Assembly (NCBI GenBank): GCA_965234325.1
Contig: OZ248407.1
Coordinates: 682,001-746,000 of the forward strand
Reading direction: 5' to 3'
Source: Limnohabitans kasalickyi
Lineage (GTDB): Bacteria; Pseudomonadota; Gammaproteobacteria; Burkholderiales; Burkholderiaceae_C
Length of the DNA stretch: 64,000 bases
The first letter of the stretch is position 1; each line of letters begins with the position of its first letter. The position numbers were made by a program, and so were the translations under genes. This document shows, in pieces, positions 54,186 through 62,821 of the stretch. The notes below the pieces were generated by a model. It did not search any database, was not told where the DNA came from, and was given only the letters and a program-made list of their open reading frames with translations.

Positions 54186-54551
54186 ATGACTTCAACAAAA
54201 TATATATATGAGCTAACTCAAAAAGCCATTCCAGATATGACAGTACGTCGATTCAGTAGGTACTGCGGAAAAAGTGAAGGTTATTACGGCAGCATAATTG
54301 CGCAAAACCTTGACCTATCAACAAATGCACTCATACACCTAGCTGAGGTGCTGACATACAAACAGACACACACACCCTGCAGTGAGATAAAGCAGGCATT
54401 GATCTCAATTACGGAAGAAATTGCAAGTCGAATGCAACACATCAATTCAGGAAATATGGCGGTGCGACGAATGATCATCAAAGCCGTTGCTGCTGTACAG
54501 ATGCGCAATGATGGCGATCACTACACAGCACTACCTGTACTGATTGGTTGA
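54186..54551 (+). CDS. Small DUF6626-like protein (121 aa)
   Basis: A 121-residue protein. Residues 18-65 (TVRRFSRYCGKSEGYYGSII...LSTNALIHLAEVL) look like a short HTH-like unit of the kind in DUF6626 proteins of integrative elements, where a GMSESYY-type motif is followed by a helix. The rest is helical. The ATG at 54186 has AAAGGGG five bases upstream. It overlaps nothing and is followed 10 bases later by a 61-residue gene. It could be a small regulator; this rests on a recalled family resemblance. Confidence 0.6.
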   Translation: MTSTKYIYELTQKAIPDMTVRRFSRYCGKSEGYYGSIIAQNLDLSTNALIHLAEVLTYKQTHTPCSEIKQALISITEEIASRMQHINSGNMAVRRMIIKAVAAVQMRNDGDHYTALPVLIG

Positions 54552-54561
54552 GGATGGCGGT

Positions 54562-54747
54562 ATGAAGATCAACGAAATTACGGGTGTCAAACCTATCGCA
54601 CCGACAACACCTGATCAATCACGCATTGACGGACTCAAGCGACAAAAGGACACGGCGAACAAAAATCTTAAAGCGGAACGAGAACGGCAGAAGCTGAAGA
54701 AGGCTCAGATCAGCCTAGCGGGAATTGGCTTTTCAAAAAATTCGTAA
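54562..54747 (+). CDS. Small charged protein (61 aa)
   Basis: A 61-residue protein, MKINEITGVKPIAPTTPDQS..., with a Lys/Arg/Glu-rich helical middle (RERQKLKKAQ) and a short C-terminus ISLAGIGFSKNS. GAGGATGGCGGT precedes the ATG at 54562, favouring it over a TTG at 54544 that overlaps the previous gene. It follows the 54186 gene by 10 bases, so the two are probably cotranscribed. No function can be read. Confidence 0.55.
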   Translation: MKINEITGVKPIAPTTPDQSRIDGLKRQKDTANKNLKAERERQKLKKAQISLAGIGFSKNS

Positions 54748-54830
54748 AAATACGCTTATTGTGTAAAATTGCTTCATCAAGCCTTAGGCACTTATTGCTG
54801 TAAATTGTTCATTATTTCAACAAGGAATGT

Positions 54831-55649
54831 ATGCATCAAATTAAAAAAATGCTTATGCTTTCTATTGCCTTTTGCATTCCGATTGGAGCAATTGCGCAGA
54901 GGCAAGGCGCTGATTACCTTGCGTACGAGCTAAGTTTCATTAGTAGATTCATCGAGCTTAATCCTCAGCAAAAGAGCAGTTGGGATGAGGCCATCGCAAC
55001 AACAAAGTCAATGCCTGATGTGACTAAAGGTACATACAGCGCGATGAAGATATCACTTAAAAAATCAACATCTAATTCAGAGTTTGATTTTTTTAATGCA
55101 TATGGTGATTTAATAAATGGTCTTTATAGTGTGAGGAACAATACAGTTGAGGAGCATAAAAAGGTTGCTCAATCTTGGTCTAAGTTCGATGATGGAATAA
55201 GCGCTGATCAACGAATTATCTTTCGATCTAAAATTTCTAGCATATTAGTAGATTTTTTTAATAGAATGTCAGATGGAAATGAGAAATCGCTTAGATTTCC
55301 TTCACTTGATAACGATTCAATCGCCTCTCAGCTTATCTACACTAAGGAGCAGCTTGAAAGTGTGAAAAAATACTCGGATGAGATTGCGAATATTTCGAAG
55401 GTTGCCAAAGTAAATCGTGTTCAATATATTTCAAAAATTCAAAAAGTTTTACTTGATCCTTCTGTAAGTTTTTTAGTGATAGCCGAAGAGATGGAGGGAA
55501 GTTATAACGAACACCGAGCATTGGTAATGCGTGGTGGAGATGCTTTAAATGAAGTCTCCAAATCTTTGACATTGGAGCAAAGAAAAAAACTAAATGAAAT
55601 TATGCTGGCAAAGTTAAAGCTATTCGAAAAGTTCATCCCAAATAGATGA
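54831..55649 (+). CDS. Secreted protein of unknown function (272 aa)
   Basis: A 272-residue protein with a signal peptide (MHQIKKMLMLSIAFCIPIGA, cleavage near AIAQ at residue 23). The mature part is mainly helical and polar, with YELSFISRFIELNPQQKSSW near 30 and LTLEQRKKLNEIMLAKLKLF near 250. The pattern of Leu/Lys/Glu helices resembles Spy/CpxP-like periplasmic proteins (LNPQQ..., LTLEQRKKL), but the LTxxQ match is only partial. AT-rich and foreign. It lies between the small 54562 gene and the DUF6641-like gene. Confidence 0.6.
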   Translation: MHQIKKMLMLSIAFCIPIGAIAQRQGADYLAYELSFISRFIELNPQQKSSWDEAIATTKSMPDVTKGTYSAMKISLKKSTSNSEFDFFNAYGDLINGLYSVRNNTVEEHKKVAQSWSKFDDGISADQRIIFRSKISSILVDFFNRMSDGNEKSLRFPSLDNDSIASQLIYTKEQLESVKKYSDEIANISKVAKVNRVQYISKIQKVLLDPSVSFLVIAEEMEGSYNEHRALVMRGGDALNEVSKSLTLEQRKKLNEIMLAKLKLFEKFIPNR

Positions 55650-55772
55650 TTTTTTAGAGTCTTACAAGTGCTCTTTAAATACACTGCCAAAATGAATAGG
55701 ATTCGGTTGCTCTTTCGTACTCGGTGACAACATACTTGTCTATGCATTAACAACATTTGAAAGGTAATGCAT

Positions 55773-56213
55773 ATGACAACCCTAGCAACTCTCAAATTGA
55801 GCGCAGCAATCAAACCCACACATATGCCCGCAGTCCAAGTGCGGCGCAACAAATTAGCCTCCCGATTGTGGGAGCAGGCAGAACTGGCCAAGGCTCATCA
55901 AGCGGGAACCCATTTTTCGCCAACCAAGTTCCGCAGCATTGCTGACCCTGAAACCGGACTGCGCAAGCAAGTCGAAGTCAATAAGCGGGTTAAGCAATGG
56001 TGGTTCACTGCCGACAATGGCAAGCTGGCACTGAGCGTGCGTTACGGCGCTCGATTGCTGGAACTTGCAAAAGGCAAATACGCCGTGGAACTCGCTAGCG
56101 AGAAGGAGCTTGTGCCTACGCTGGAGGTCATCAAAGCTGCAGTCTTGGCTGGTGAGTTGGATGCCGCGATTGATGTAGCGTCGAACAAGCTCCGCGCTGG
56201 TTTCCAGCGGTAA
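55773..56213 (+). CDS. DUF6641-like protein (element B copy)
   Basis: A 146-residue homologue of the 46580 protein. Shared blocks are VQVRRNKLASRLWEQAELAKA, FSPTKFRSIADPETGLRKQV, NKRVKQWWFTADNGKLALSV and RYGARLLELAKGKYAVELAS. The ATG at 55773 is chosen because AAAGGT lies 9 bases upstream and it makes the two homologues equal in length; another in-frame ATG lies two codons earlier. It is the last gene before the right att site, as in element A where one gene follows it. Confidence 0.8.
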   Translation: MTTLATLKLSAAIKPTHMPAVQVRRNKLASRLWEQAELAKAHQAGTHFSPTKFRSIADPETGLRKQVEVNKRVKQWWFTADNGKLALSVRYGARLLELAKGKYAVELASEKELVPTLEVIKAAVLAGELDAAIDVASNKLRAGFQR

Positions 56214-56387
56214 AGTGTCGTGTTAAACAACATTCACTTGTTGTGTAGTGGCCGTGCCGTGAGCGCCATTGTTGGTAACGGTTGCAACTTTGCACCAGCG
56301 TCTGAAATCGCACAAAGCGTGCACACCACTCTGGCCTGGCCGCTTTTGAACTTTGAAAAATATATATCTTTAGTTTCCAAAACAGCG

Positions 56388-56432
56388 TTGAAAATCCGCG
56401 TGTCACAGGTTCGATTCCCGTCCAGGCCACCA
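56388..56432 (+). other. attR: 45-bp direct repeat, copy 3
   Basis: From TTGAAAATCC to GGCCACCA, differing by one base from the copy in the tRNA gene. It is followed by a strong terminator, so this is the displaced original 3' end of tRNA-Phe. No 5' half of a tRNA precedes it. Confidence 0.9.
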
Positions 56433-56438
56433 GATACA

Positions 56439-56472
56439 CCCCGTAGTTTCGCAAGAGACTACGGGGTTTTTC
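56439..56472 (+). terminator. Displaced tRNA-Phe terminator
   Basis: CCCCGTAGTTTC (56439-56450) pairs over 12 bases with GAGACTACGGGG (56455-56466) around a GCAA loop, then TTTTTC. It is seven bases after attR and is presumably the original chromosomal terminator of tRNA-Phe. Confidence 0.9.
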
Positions 56473-56570
56473 TTTGGGCGTTTTATGGGTGAATTCGAAA
56501 ATTACGAACTTAACTAGCGTGAAACCCTGATGCTATGTTGCGGTAGTTTCTCTATCATCTTTTTATTTTT

Positions 56571-58139
56571 ATGCACCCAGCTATCGACCACTTGCTTGCA
56601 CAGCCGTTTGGTTCATTGCCCGAGTTGATTGCGCTACAAGCCACGCATCAACCGCAACACACTGCCGTGATCCTTGGTGAGCAGCGTATTAGCTATGCCG
56701 CGCTCCGAGTCGGGATGGATCGGGTGGCGGCCAGCCTGCAGCGCGAAGGTTTGGGTCCTGGTGATGTGTTGGCCATTTGTGCGGGCACCTCCATCGAATA
56801 CGTGATGGCTTACTTCGGCGCACTGCGCGCCGGTGTGGCCGTGGCACCCCTTGCGCCATCTGCTACAGCCGAACACTTGAGTGCCATGCTGAAAAACTCT
56901 GGCGCGCGCTTGGTGTTGCGCGATCGCGCGGTGGCTTTGCAATGGCCTTTGCATGCAGATAGTTCGCTGAGATGTGTGGCGCTGGATGACTCACCTGAGG
57001 CGGGTGAGCTTTGGTCTGACTGGTTGGCCACAGATGAGCGGGCGCCCGCTCCGATAACGCCTGCGCCCGACTGGCCTTTCAACGTCATTTACTCATCAGG
57101 CACCACGGGTGTACCTAAGGGCATTGTGCAATCCTGGGCCATGAGATGGGCGCATGTGCGCCGCGCTTTGGCCAATGGCTATGGCCCTCAAGCCATCTCG
57201 TTGTGTGCCACGCCGCTGTATTCCAACACCACGTTGGTGGCTGCGCTGCCAACGCTGGCATTGGGCGGTACGCTGGTGCTGATGGGCAAGTTTGATGCAG
57301 CGCAGTACTTGCATTTGGCTGTGCAGCACGGCGCTACACACACCATGCTGGTTCCTGTGCAGTACCTGCGTTTGATGGCTTGCCCGTCTTTTAACGACAC
57401 CGATTTGAGTCGGCTGCAACATAAGTTTTGTACCAGCGCGCCGTTCAGTGCCAAGCTCAAGGCCGAGGTGTTGCAGCGTTGGCCAGGACGACTGATTGAG
57501 TACTACGGGCTGACCGAGGGCGGTGTGCGCTGCGAGTTGCACTGCCATGATTTTCCCCACAAGTTGCATACCGTGGGCCGTCCTGGCGAGGGTGCCGACC
57601 TTCGTTTTATCAACGATCAGGGGCAGCAGATCCCAACGGGTGAACTCGGGGAGATCGTGGGTCAATCTGCTGGGATGATGACGGGCTATTACAACTTGCC
57701 CGAGAAGACGCGCGAGGCTGAGTGGTTCGATGTGCAAGGCAAGCGCTTTATACGCAGTGGCGACGTGGGCCGGATGGATGAGGATGGCTTCATCGTGTTG
57801 GGCGACCGCATGAAAGACATGATCATCACAGGCGGTTTTAACGTGTACCCATGCGACATCGAAGACGTATTGACGCAACACCCTGATGTGTATGAATGTG
57901 CGGTGGTCGGCGCCCCTTCCGAGCAGTGGGGTGAGACCCCAGTGGCCTTCGTGGTCCCGCGTGCAGACACACAACCCGAGGCGCAGGCCTTGCGCGAATG
58001 GCTGAACGGGCGAGTGGGTAAGACCCAACGCGTGGCGGATGTGCGACTTGTTGGGTTTTTGCCCCGCAGTGAGATTGGCAAAGTGCTCAAGCGCCAGTTG
58101 CGTGAGCAATACGTGCAGATGACGGCCAACACCCCATAA
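56571..58139 (+). CDS. Acyl-CoA synthetase-like adenylate-forming enzyme
   Basis: Class I adenylate-forming enzyme of 522 residues that activates a carboxylic acid as acyl-AMP, then usually as a CoA thioester. The AMP loop YSSGTTGVPKGI lies near residue 173, the A5 motif EYYGLTEGG near 308, SGDVGRMDEDGFIVLGDRMK near 400 and KDMIITGGFNVYPCDIEDVL after it. A C-terminal Lys in GKVLKRQLRE near 505 completes the set. The substrate cannot be read. It is followed after 28 bases by a Bug-type binding protein, suggesting uptake and activation of an aromatic or other organic acid. Confidence 0.9.
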   Translation: MHPAIDHLLAQPFGSLPELIALQATHQPQHTAVILGEQRISYAALRVGMDRVAASLQREGLGPGDVLAICAGTSIEYVMAYFGALRAGVAVAPLAPSATAEHLSAMLKNSGARLVLRDRAVALQWPLHADSSLRCVALDDSPEAGELWSDWLATDERAPAPITPAPDWPFNVIYSSGTTGVPKGIVQSWAMRWAHVRRALANGYGPQAISLCATPLYSNTTLVAALPTLALGGTLVLMGKFDAAQYLHLAVQHGATHTMLVPVQYLRLMACPSFNDTDLSRLQHKFCTSAPFSAKLKAEVLQRWPGRLIEYYGLTEGGVRCELHCHDFPHKLHTVGRPGEGADLRFINDQGQQIPTGELGEIVGQSAGMMTGYYNLPEKTREAEWFDVQGKRFIRSGDVGRMDEDGFIVLGDRMKDMIITGGFNVYPCDIEDVLTQHPDVYECAVVGAPSEQWGETPVAFVVPRADTQPEAQALREWLNGRVGKTQRVADVRLVGFLPRSEIGKVLKRQLREQYVQMTANTP

Positions 58140-58167
58140 TTTTTTAAACAAAGACGGAGACAACACC

Positions 58168-59160
58168 ATGTTCAATCGACCTGCGCGGCTGCGCCGCACC
58201 CTCATCGCCAGTCTGACGCTGATCACCACCGCGTTGCTCTCACCGCTGGCGCATGCTGACAAAGCGTGGCCCGTTAAACCCATTCAGCTTGTGATTCCTT
58301 ACCCACCCGGTGGAAGCGCTGATTTGCTGGGTCGACCGCTTGCTGTGCAGTTGCAGCAGCAACTGGGTCAGCCCGTGGTGCTCGAATACAAAGCTGGCGC
58401 AGGAGGCACACTGGCTTCGCAGTACGTGGCGCGCGCGCAGCCCGATGGCTATACCGTGCTCATGGTGCTGGCAGCGCACGCCATCAACCACAGCCTTTAC
58501 CCCAAGCTCCCCTACGACACGCGCAAGGACTTCACGCCGGTGTCGCTGGTCGCGAATTTGCCCATGGTGGTGGCGGGAAGCCGCAAGCTTGCCGCCAAGA
58601 ACATGAACGAATTGGTGCGGGCTGCCAAGGCCGCGCCAGGTCAACTCACCTTTGGTTCGGCGGGAAATGGCAACACGGGTCACCTCGCTGCCGAGTACTT
58701 CAGCAGCATTGCCGGCATCAAGATGACGCATGTGCCCTACAAGGGCAGTGCGGGGGTGGTCAACGCCATGCTCGCGGGCGACATTGACTTGACCTTCGAC
58801 AGTATTTCGACCTCGATGCCGCAAATTCGCAGCGGAAACTTCTCCGCGCTTGCGGTGACCAGCGCGCAGCGCTCGGCACTGGCACCTGAGGTGTCAACGG
58901 TGCAGGAGCAGGGCATCGCAGGTTTCGACGTGACGGGCTGGTACGCCATCATTGCCCCTGCAGGAATGCCCAATGACATCAAGCAGCGCTTGAGTCGGGA
59001 GATTGCCACGGCATTGCGTCAACCTCAGGTTCAGGCCCAGTTAGCCGCTAGCGGTTACGAGCCTGTGGGGTCTACGCCTGACGTGTTGCAAGCCCACATC
59101 GAGCGCGAAATCACGCGTTGGTCTGCGGTGGTGAAGTCCACCGGCGCCAAGATTGATTGA
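58168..59160 (+). CDS. Bug-family tripartite tricarboxylate transporter substrate-binding protein
   Basis: A periplasmic binding protein of 330 residues of the Bug/TctC family, very numerous in Burkholderiales. A signal peptide ends at about residue 30 (LLSPLAHADKAWP). The family motif IQLVIPYPPGGSADLLGRPL lies near 36-56. FGSAGNGNTGHLAAEYF near 165, HVPYKGSAGVVNAMLAGDID near 188 and GWYAIIAPAGMPNDI near 255 follow. These proteins bind carboxylates with the two-loop water-mediated site. It is next to a CoA ligase, and no TctA/TctB membrane genes are nearby. Confidence 0.93.
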   Translation: MFNRPARLRRTLIASLTLITTALLSPLAHADKAWPVKPIQLVIPYPPGGSADLLGRPLAVQLQQQLGQPVVLEYKAGAGGTLASQYVARAQPDGYTVLMVLAAHAINHSLYPKLPYDTRKDFTPVSLVANLPMVVAGSRKLAAKNMNELVRAAKAAPGQLTFGSAGNGNTGHLAAEYFSSIAGIKMTHVPYKGSAGVVNAMLAGDIDLTFDSISTSMPQIRSGNFSALAVTSAQRSALAPEVSTVQEQGIAGFDVTGWYAIIAPAGMPNDIKQRLSREIATALRQPQVQAQLAASGYEPVGSTPDVLQAHIEREITRWSAVVKSTGAKID

Positions 59161-59163
59161 GTA

Positions 59164-59186
59164 CAGCCCTTGCTCACGAAGGGCTG
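59164..59186. terminator. Hairpin between Bug and VOC genes
   Basis: CAGCCCTT (59164-59171) pairs with AAGGGCTG (59179-59186) around a 7-base loop just after the Bug gene stop. It has no clear U-run. It could serve as a terminator for either convergent gene. Confidence 0.45.
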
Positions 59187-59255
59187 GGTGCAAAGCAATG
59201 CCCGTCGTGCGTTGCGTGAAAAAGCTTCGCACTAAAGGCAAAGCTCTATGACGCG

Positions 59256-59636
59256 TTATTTGGCTGGCCGGTGCAGGACGCAGATTTTGTTGCCGTCTGG
59301 GTCACGCAAGTAGGCCAAGAAGAGCTGGCCTGCGGGTGTGTTGCGAAAGCCCGGTGGGTCTTCGCAGGTCACACCACCGTTGGCCACGCCCGCTGCGTGG
59401 AACGCTTCGCCTTGCTCCACGGACTGAGCTGTAAAACCAATGGTGCTGCCGTTGCCGTGCGTGGCAGGTTCGCCATTGATGGGCGTGGTGATGCCAAATG
59501 TGCCTGTGGGGCTGCGGTAGAAGTAGCGGTTGTTGTTGGCCACGCCGGGGGCGTGTCCCAATGTGCCGAGCACGGCGTCGTAAAACTTCTTCGAGGCGTC
59601 TAAATCTTTGACGCCCACCATGACGTGACTGAACAT
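59256..59636 (-). CDS. VOC-family protein (glyoxalase/dioxygenase fold)
   Basis: A 126-residue vicinal-oxygen-chelate protein starting MFSHVMVGVKDLDASKKFYD, with the two beta-alpha-beta-beta-beta units and the C-terminal LAYLRDPDGNKICVLHR. Metal-ligand positions appear as His in SHVMVG and Glu/His equivalents, but the C-terminal Glu of classical glyoxalase I is not obvious (KICVLH). Small VOC proteins of this type are mostly uncharacterised. It is convergent with the Bug gene. Confidence 0.88.
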   Translation of the reverse strand: MFSHVMVGVKDLDASKKFYDAVLGTLGHAPGVANNNRYFYRSPTGTFGITTPINGEPATHGNGSTIGFTAQSVEQGEAFHAAGVANGGVTCEDPPGFRNTPAGQLFLAYLRDPDGNKICVLHRPAK

Positions 59637-59699
59637 GTGATTCTCCTAGTTGGTTGGTTGTGATGACGTGTGGATTATGCGCAAGGCTCGGACCTTCAA

Positions 59700-61787
59700 T
59701 TACTTCGCCGCAGCACTCTCCGCCGATGCGGCCGTCGCGCGCTTGGCAAACTCGGCGCGCAGTGCTTTGAGTTTTTCGCGCGGGTCTTCTTTGACCGTGT
59801 TTTTGTCCAAGCCCATTTCGGCGATGAAGCGGCTGGGTTGCACCGCCACCATCTCGCGGCCTTTTTTGCGTTTGCGTGACCAGCTCACGGCCAGCGTGCG
59901 CTGGGCGCGGGTGATGCCAACGTACATCAGGCGGCGTTCTTCTTGCAGGCGCGTGGCGATGTTTTCGTTGGTGTGCTCATTGCCTGGCTCATCGTCGAGT
60001 CGGAACGGCAACATGCCTTCGGTGACGCCCACCAGCATGACGTGTGGCCATTCCAAACCTTTGGAGGCGTGCAGCGTGGAGAGGGTGACCACGTTTTGGT
60101 CTTTCTCCTGTTGCGTCAGGGTGGACAGCAAGGCGATGGTTTGCGCCACTTCCAGCAGGCTCTTCACCTCGTTGCCAAGGCTCACGCCAGCGGCGTCATC
60201 CAGCTGGCCGCCACAACGCTGGGCCATCCAGTCGCAAAAGTCCATCACGTTCGACCATTTGGAGGCGGCGAGTTTTTCGCTTTCTTCGCCGTCGTAGAGG
60301 TGCTTTTCGTAGTCAATGTCTTTGAGCCAGTCGGTCAAAAACGCGCGTGCGTCTTCGGCGCCTAGGGTTTGGCGGGCGCGGTATTCGAGGTCGTTCACGT
60401 AGCGGCCAAACTCGTGCAGGCTGCCCATGGCGCGTGCGCTCAAGACCGATGGCAAGCTGTTGCTGAACAATGCTTCAAACATGCTGAGTTTGTATTTGCT
60501 CGAAAACTCGCCCAGGCTGGCCAAGGTTTGGTGACCAATGCCGCGTTTGGGCGTGGTGATGGCGCGCAAAAAAGCGGGGTCGTCGTTGTTGTTCACCCAA
60601 AGACGCAACCACGCGCACAAGTCGCGAATTTCGGCGCGGTCAAAAAAGCTTTGCCCGCCTGACACTTTGTACGGAATTTGCGCTTTGCGCAGGGCCTTTT
60701 CGAGCACACGGGCTTGGTGGTTGGCGCGGTAGAGCACTGCAAAGTCTTTGAGCTCTTTGTATTGGCCGCCAGCTGAGGTGTCGGTGCCTGAGCGCAGCGA
60801 CTGAATGCGGGCCACCATGCGCTCAGCTTCGTGCTCTTCGGTGTCGGCATCGACCACACGTACGGGCTCGCCTTCACCCAGTTCTGAGAACAGGGTTTTT
60901 GGAAACAGCTTGGGGTTGGGCTGAATCACGTTGTTGGCGGCCCGCAAAATCGCGCTGGTGGAGCGGTAGTTTTGCTCCAGCTTGATGACCTTGAGGCTGG
61001 GGAAGTCTTGCGGCAGTTTGCGCAAGTTGTCCAGCGTGGCGCCACGCCAGCCGTAAATCGATTGGTCGTCATCGCCCACAGCGGTAAAGCGCGCTTTGTC
61101 GCCCACCAAGCACTTGAGCACTTCGTATTGTGTGGCGTTGGTGTCTTGGTATTCGTCCACCAGCACATGACCGAGCTGGGCTTGCCATTTGAGGCGCACT
61201 TCTTCGTGCTCTTGCAGAAGTTTCAGCGGCATGCCGATCAGGTCGTCAAAGTCCACACTTTGGTAAGCGCTCAAACGCTCTTCGTAGCGCGCCATGATCT
61301 TGGCAATGATGCGTTCGTTGTCGTCTTTGGCGATGGCCATCGCTTGGGCTGAGTTGAGGCCCATGTTTTTCCAGAGGCTGATGGTCCATTGCCAGGTGCG
61401 CGCTGTGGCGGCGTCGGAGGTGCCACCGGCGTCTTTCAAGATGCCCGTCACGTCCGAGCTGTCCATGATGCTGAACTGGGGTTTCAGGCCCATCACGCCG
61501 CCGTCTTGGCGCAGCATGCGCACGCCCAACGCGTGGAAGGTGCAAATCAGCACGTCTTTGGCGGCGCGGCCGATCAAGTCCTTGGCGCGTTCGCGCATCT
61601 CGGTGGCGGCTTTGTTGGTAAAGGTGATGGCCGCGATACGGTCCGGCTCGCAGCCCGCTTGAATCAGGCGGCCAATCTTGTGTGTGATCACCCGCGTTTT
61701 GCCCGAGCCTGCGCCCGCCAACACCAAACAAGGACCGTGCAAGAAATTGACGGCTTCTTGTTGCGCGAGATTCAGGCCAGCGGACAT
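59700..61787 (-). CDS. rep: Rep-type ATP-dependent DNA helicase (SF1, UvrD/Rep)
   Basis: A superfamily 1 helicase of about 695 residues moving 3' to 5'. Motif I is GPCLVLAGAGSGKTRVITHKI near residue 18, motif Ia TFTNKAATEMRERA, motif II VLVDEYQDTNATQYEVLKCL, motif III GDDDQSIYGWRGA, motif IV EQNYRSTSAILRAANNVI, motif V TLHASKGLEWPHV and motif VI EERRLMYVGITRAQRTL. The GPCLVLAGAG wording is closer to Rep than to UvrD. Start 61787 (MSAGLN) matches Rep; ATG 61817 would add 10 residues. It is divergent from the AEC gene. Confidence 0.92.
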   Translation of the reverse strand: MSAGLNLAQQEAVNFLHGPCLVLAGAGSGKTRVITHKIGRLIQAGCEPDRIAAITFTNKAATEMRERAKDLIGRAAKDVLICTFHALGVRMLRQDGGVMGLKPQFSIMDSSDVTGILKDAGGTSDAATARTWQWTISLWKNMGLNSAQAMAIAKDDNERIIAKIMARYEERLSAYQSVDFDDLIGMPLKLLQEHEEVRLKWQAQLGHVLVDEYQDTNATQYEVLKCLVGDKARFTAVGDDDQSIYGWRGATLDNLRKLPQDFPSLKVIKLEQNYRSTSAILRAANNVIQPNPKLFPKTLFSELGEGEPVRVVDADTEEHEAERMVARIQSLRSGTDTSAGGQYKELKDFAVLYRANHQARVLEKALRKAQIPYKVSGGQSFFDRAEIRDLCAWLRLWVNNNDDPAFLRAITTPKRGIGHQTLASLGEFSSKYKLSMFEALFSNSLPSVLSARAMGSLHEFGRYVNDLEYRARQTLGAEDARAFLTDWLKDIDYEKHLYDGEESEKLAASKWSNVMDFCDWMAQRCGGQLDDAAGVSLGNEVKSLLEVAQTIALLSTLTQQEKDQNVVTLSTLHASKGLEWPHVMLVGVTEGMLPFRLDDEPGNEHTNENIATRLQEERRLMYVGITRAQRTLAVSWSRKRKKGREMVAVQPSRFIAEMGLDKNTVKEDPREKLKALRAEFAKRATAASAESAAAK

Positions 61788-61850
61788 TCGAGGGACGGTT
61801 GTATTGGAGCCGACCATGATACCGGTCGGGCTTCAAGGCAAAATACCCGT

Positions 61851-62819
61851 GTGCTGAATATTCTTCTTGTTACTTTCCCTTTCTTCGCGCTCATCTTGGC
61901 AGGCTTTGTGGCTGGGCATCGGCGCATGTTGCCCCTCGAGGCCATTCCAGGTTTGAATGGTTTTGTGCTGTACTTTGCGCTGCCTTGCATGCTCTACCGA
62001 TTTGGCGAGAGCACACCCATCGTGCAGTTGCTCGACCCCACCTTGTTTGTGGCGTATTTGCTGTGCGCCTTGCTGATGGTGGCGTTTTTGGTCGCGGTGA
62101 GTTTGAACCGTCGTATTGGCTGGAACGATGCCGCGTTTGGCGCCTTGGTGGGCGCTTTTCCCAACACTGGCTTCATGGGGGTGCCCTTGTTGGTGGCCTT
62201 GTTGGGTACGGGCGCAGCAGGGCCAGCCATCGTGACCATCGTGGTGGACTTGGTGTTCACCGCCTCCCTGTGCATTGCCTTGTCTCGCTTAGATGGTGCG
62301 GATGAACACGGGGCGGCGCGAGCGGCCAAAAGCGCCCTCAAAGGCGTGTTGATCAACCCCATGCCTTGGGCCATCAGTTTGGGCGCGTTGTCGTCTGCGC
62401 TGGGCTATCAATTGATGGGGCCATTTGCCAAGACCGTGGGTTTGCTGGCCGATGCCGCATCGCCCGTGGCCTTGTTCACGATTGGTGCTGTGCTGGCGCG
62501 TTCTCAAATCCGTGTGAAAGAAACTGGGCATGCGCCCATTGTGTGGCGCGACTACGTGCCTGTGGTTTTTATCAAGTTGGTGTTGCATCCGGTCTTGGTG
62601 TTGCTGGTGTTAATCACCGTGAACCAGCTGGGCTACACGATGGATCGTTTCACGCTGATGGTGGTGGTGTTGGTGGCGGCCTTGCCCAGTGCGAGCAATG
62701 TGGCGCTGCTGTCGGAGCGCTTTGAGGCGGACACGGGACGTATTGCCCGGATTATTTTGGTCACCACTGCTGCTGCATTTTTTACCTTTTCAGGCGCTGT
62801 GGCGATTCTGCACCCCTGA
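61851..62819 (+). CDS. AEC-family transporter
   Basis: An auxin-efflux-carrier family membrane transporter of 322 residues with about ten helices, beginning MLNILLVTFPFFALILAGFV. The family helix LPGLNGFVLYFALPCMLYRF (seen as IPGLNGFVLYFALPCMLYRF, residues 30-49) and FGALVGAFPNTGFMGVPLLV near 97 are typical. The start is a GTG at 61851; the longer open frame upstream lies antisense to rep. Such carriers export or import organic acids such as malonate; the substrate is unknown here. Confidence 0.9.
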   Translation: MLNILLVTFPFFALILAGFVAGHRRMLPLEAIPGLNGFVLYFALPCMLYRFGESTPIVQLLDPTLFVAYLLCALLMVAFLVAVSLNRRIGWNDAAFGALVGAFPNTGFMGVPLLVALLGTGAAGPAIVTIVVDLVFTASLCIALSRLDGADEHGAARAAKSALKGVLINPMPWAISLGALSSALGYQLMGPFAKTVGLLADAASPVALFTIGAVLARSQIRVKETGHAPIVWRDYVPVVFIKLVLHPVLVLLVLITVNQLGYTMDRFTLMVVVLVAALPSASNVALLSERFEADTGRIARIILVTTAAAFFTFSGAVAILHP

Positions 62820-62821
62820 CA

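Larger units (their letters stand above)
48000..56432. mobile_element. Element B: second integrated element in tandem
   Basis: About 8.4 kb between copies 2 and 3 of the tRNA-Phe repeat. It starts with its own integrase (48158), carries a secreted hydrolase, divergent unknown genes, a short FimB-like recombinase, an 800-bp structured non-coding stretch, small unknown genes and ends with a DUF6641-like gene. Its backbone order equals that of element A, but base composition is closer to the host in the integrase half. No virion or conjugation genes are seen. Confidence 0.87.

Noticed and set aside
56388..56432. Possible third tRNA-Phe gene
   Set aside because: Same reason: only the 3' 45 bases occur, followed by the displaced terminator.
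36099..56432. Prophage
   Set aside because: No terminase, portal, capsid, tail or lysis genes can be recognised in either element.
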